A stretch of DNA of 64,000 nucleotides from CAVTWS01 sp963738445 (lineage in GTDB: Bacteria > Actinomycetota > Acidimicrobiia > Acidimicrobiales > SHLQ01): contig CAVTWS010000001.1 of NCBI GenBank assembly GCA_963738445.1, positions 186,001-250,000 of the forward strand, given 5' to 3'. Under the pieces are notes generated by a model. The model was not told the origin of the DNA. It searched no databases and saw nothing but the letters and a program-made list of their open reading frames with translations. Position numbers and translations under genes: made by a program. Positions 63,918 through 64,000 of the stretch are shown here, piece by piece (position 1 is the first letter of the stretch; each line of letters opens with the position of its first letter).

Positions 63918-64000
63918 ATGTTCTTTCGACGTGTGGTGATCTGCGGCGCGCTGGCGGTGGTGGCAGGCGGATGCGGTGGCGACGACAACTCGCCGACGGC
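63918..64000 (+). CDS. Lipoprotein, N-terminal fragment (runs off window)
   Basis: MFFRRVVICGALAVVAGGCGGDDNSPTA: a short basic start, hydrophobic stretch and lipobox VAGGC, then a Gly/Asp linker, typical of actinobacterial lipoproteins. GAGG sits 7 bases before the ATG and an AT-rich TATATT (63902-63907) directly upstream could be the -10 box. The mature protein is beyond the window. Confidence 0.7.
   Translation, partial: MFFRRVVICGALAVVAGGCGGDDNSPT

Noticed and set aside
1..64000. tRNA or rRNA genes
   Set aside because: I looked for T-loop GGTTCGAATCC-like and rRNA signatures by eye and saw none; a tRNAscan run would be decisive.

Overview
The window reads as chromosomal DNA of a very GC-rich actinobacterium. 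Signs of this are NucS (MutS/MutL-independent mismatch repair), a mycothiol-conjugate amidase, a fused 2-oxoglutarate decarboxylase (Kgd), a complete conservon (cvnABCD), an LLM/F420-type oxidoreductase, and an actinobacterial LexA box in front of dnaE2. Together with a FliA-like promoter motif and the general gene style I infer an Acidimicrobiia-like lineage, but no rRNA or other decisive marker is present. I saw no tRNA, rRNA, CRISPR array, transposase or phage gene. Many genes (pot operon, kgd, uvrD2, dnaE2, Mg transporter, the PHP protein) are split by several single-base frameshifts while their protein sequence continues in another frame. These look like indel errors of the assembly rather than real decay.

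Layout. 1-3699 (-): spermidine/putrescine-type ABC importer in the order potA-potD-potB-potC. 3700-4109: C-rich tandem repeat and three tandem 26-nt-loop palindromes; a diverged fourth copy lies at 5815-5866. 4110-5742 (-): LLM oxidoreductase and NucS. 5920-7736 (+): secreted, membrane-anchored PHP-like protein. 7788-12456 (+): a six-gene lasso-peptide operon: B1 (RRE), B2 (leader peptidase), C (macrolactam synthetase), the 51-residue precursor, a PRMT-like methyltransferase and an HPr-kinase-like kinase. 12459-19692: ABC1 kinase, CysQ-type phosphatase, small Cys protein, membrane protein, EttA, HAD hydrolase, SDR, spermidine synthase. 19859-27198: FHA-FHA-TM-trypsin protein, an AAA ATPase and the conservon. 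27211-28281 (-): a thioredoxin-fold protein with an in-frame TGA in a W-U-G-C context and a bSECIS-like hairpin, a strong selenoprotein candidate. 28385-31521 (+): isomerase plus two Gfo/Idh/MocA oxidoreductases. 31609-38355: kgd, xthA, uvrD2. 38431-41754: IniB-like acidic protein divergent from a DnaK-TM-ectodomain chimera. 41867-42760: two truncated genes (DUF222 and LCP) meeting tail to tail. 42795-50312 (+): SOS-boxed dnaE2, helicase-associated protein and XPB helicase. 50328-55102 (-): cyclase, acyl-CoA dehydrogenase, CocE hydrolase, P450. 55170-64000: acyltransferase, PEBP lipoprotein, Mg transporter with PhoU/TrkA-C partner, Mca, SCP2-like, ROK kinase, ChbG deacetylase, nuclease lipoprotein and the start of another lipoprotein.

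The two most interesting objects are the lasso operon, with an unambiguous leader (YxxPxL, penultimate Thr), a predicted Gly1-Asp9 ring and an unusual pair of tailoring enzymes, and the candidate selenoprotein. The window is also rich in DNA repair genes (nucS, xthA, uvrD2, dnaE2, XPB).
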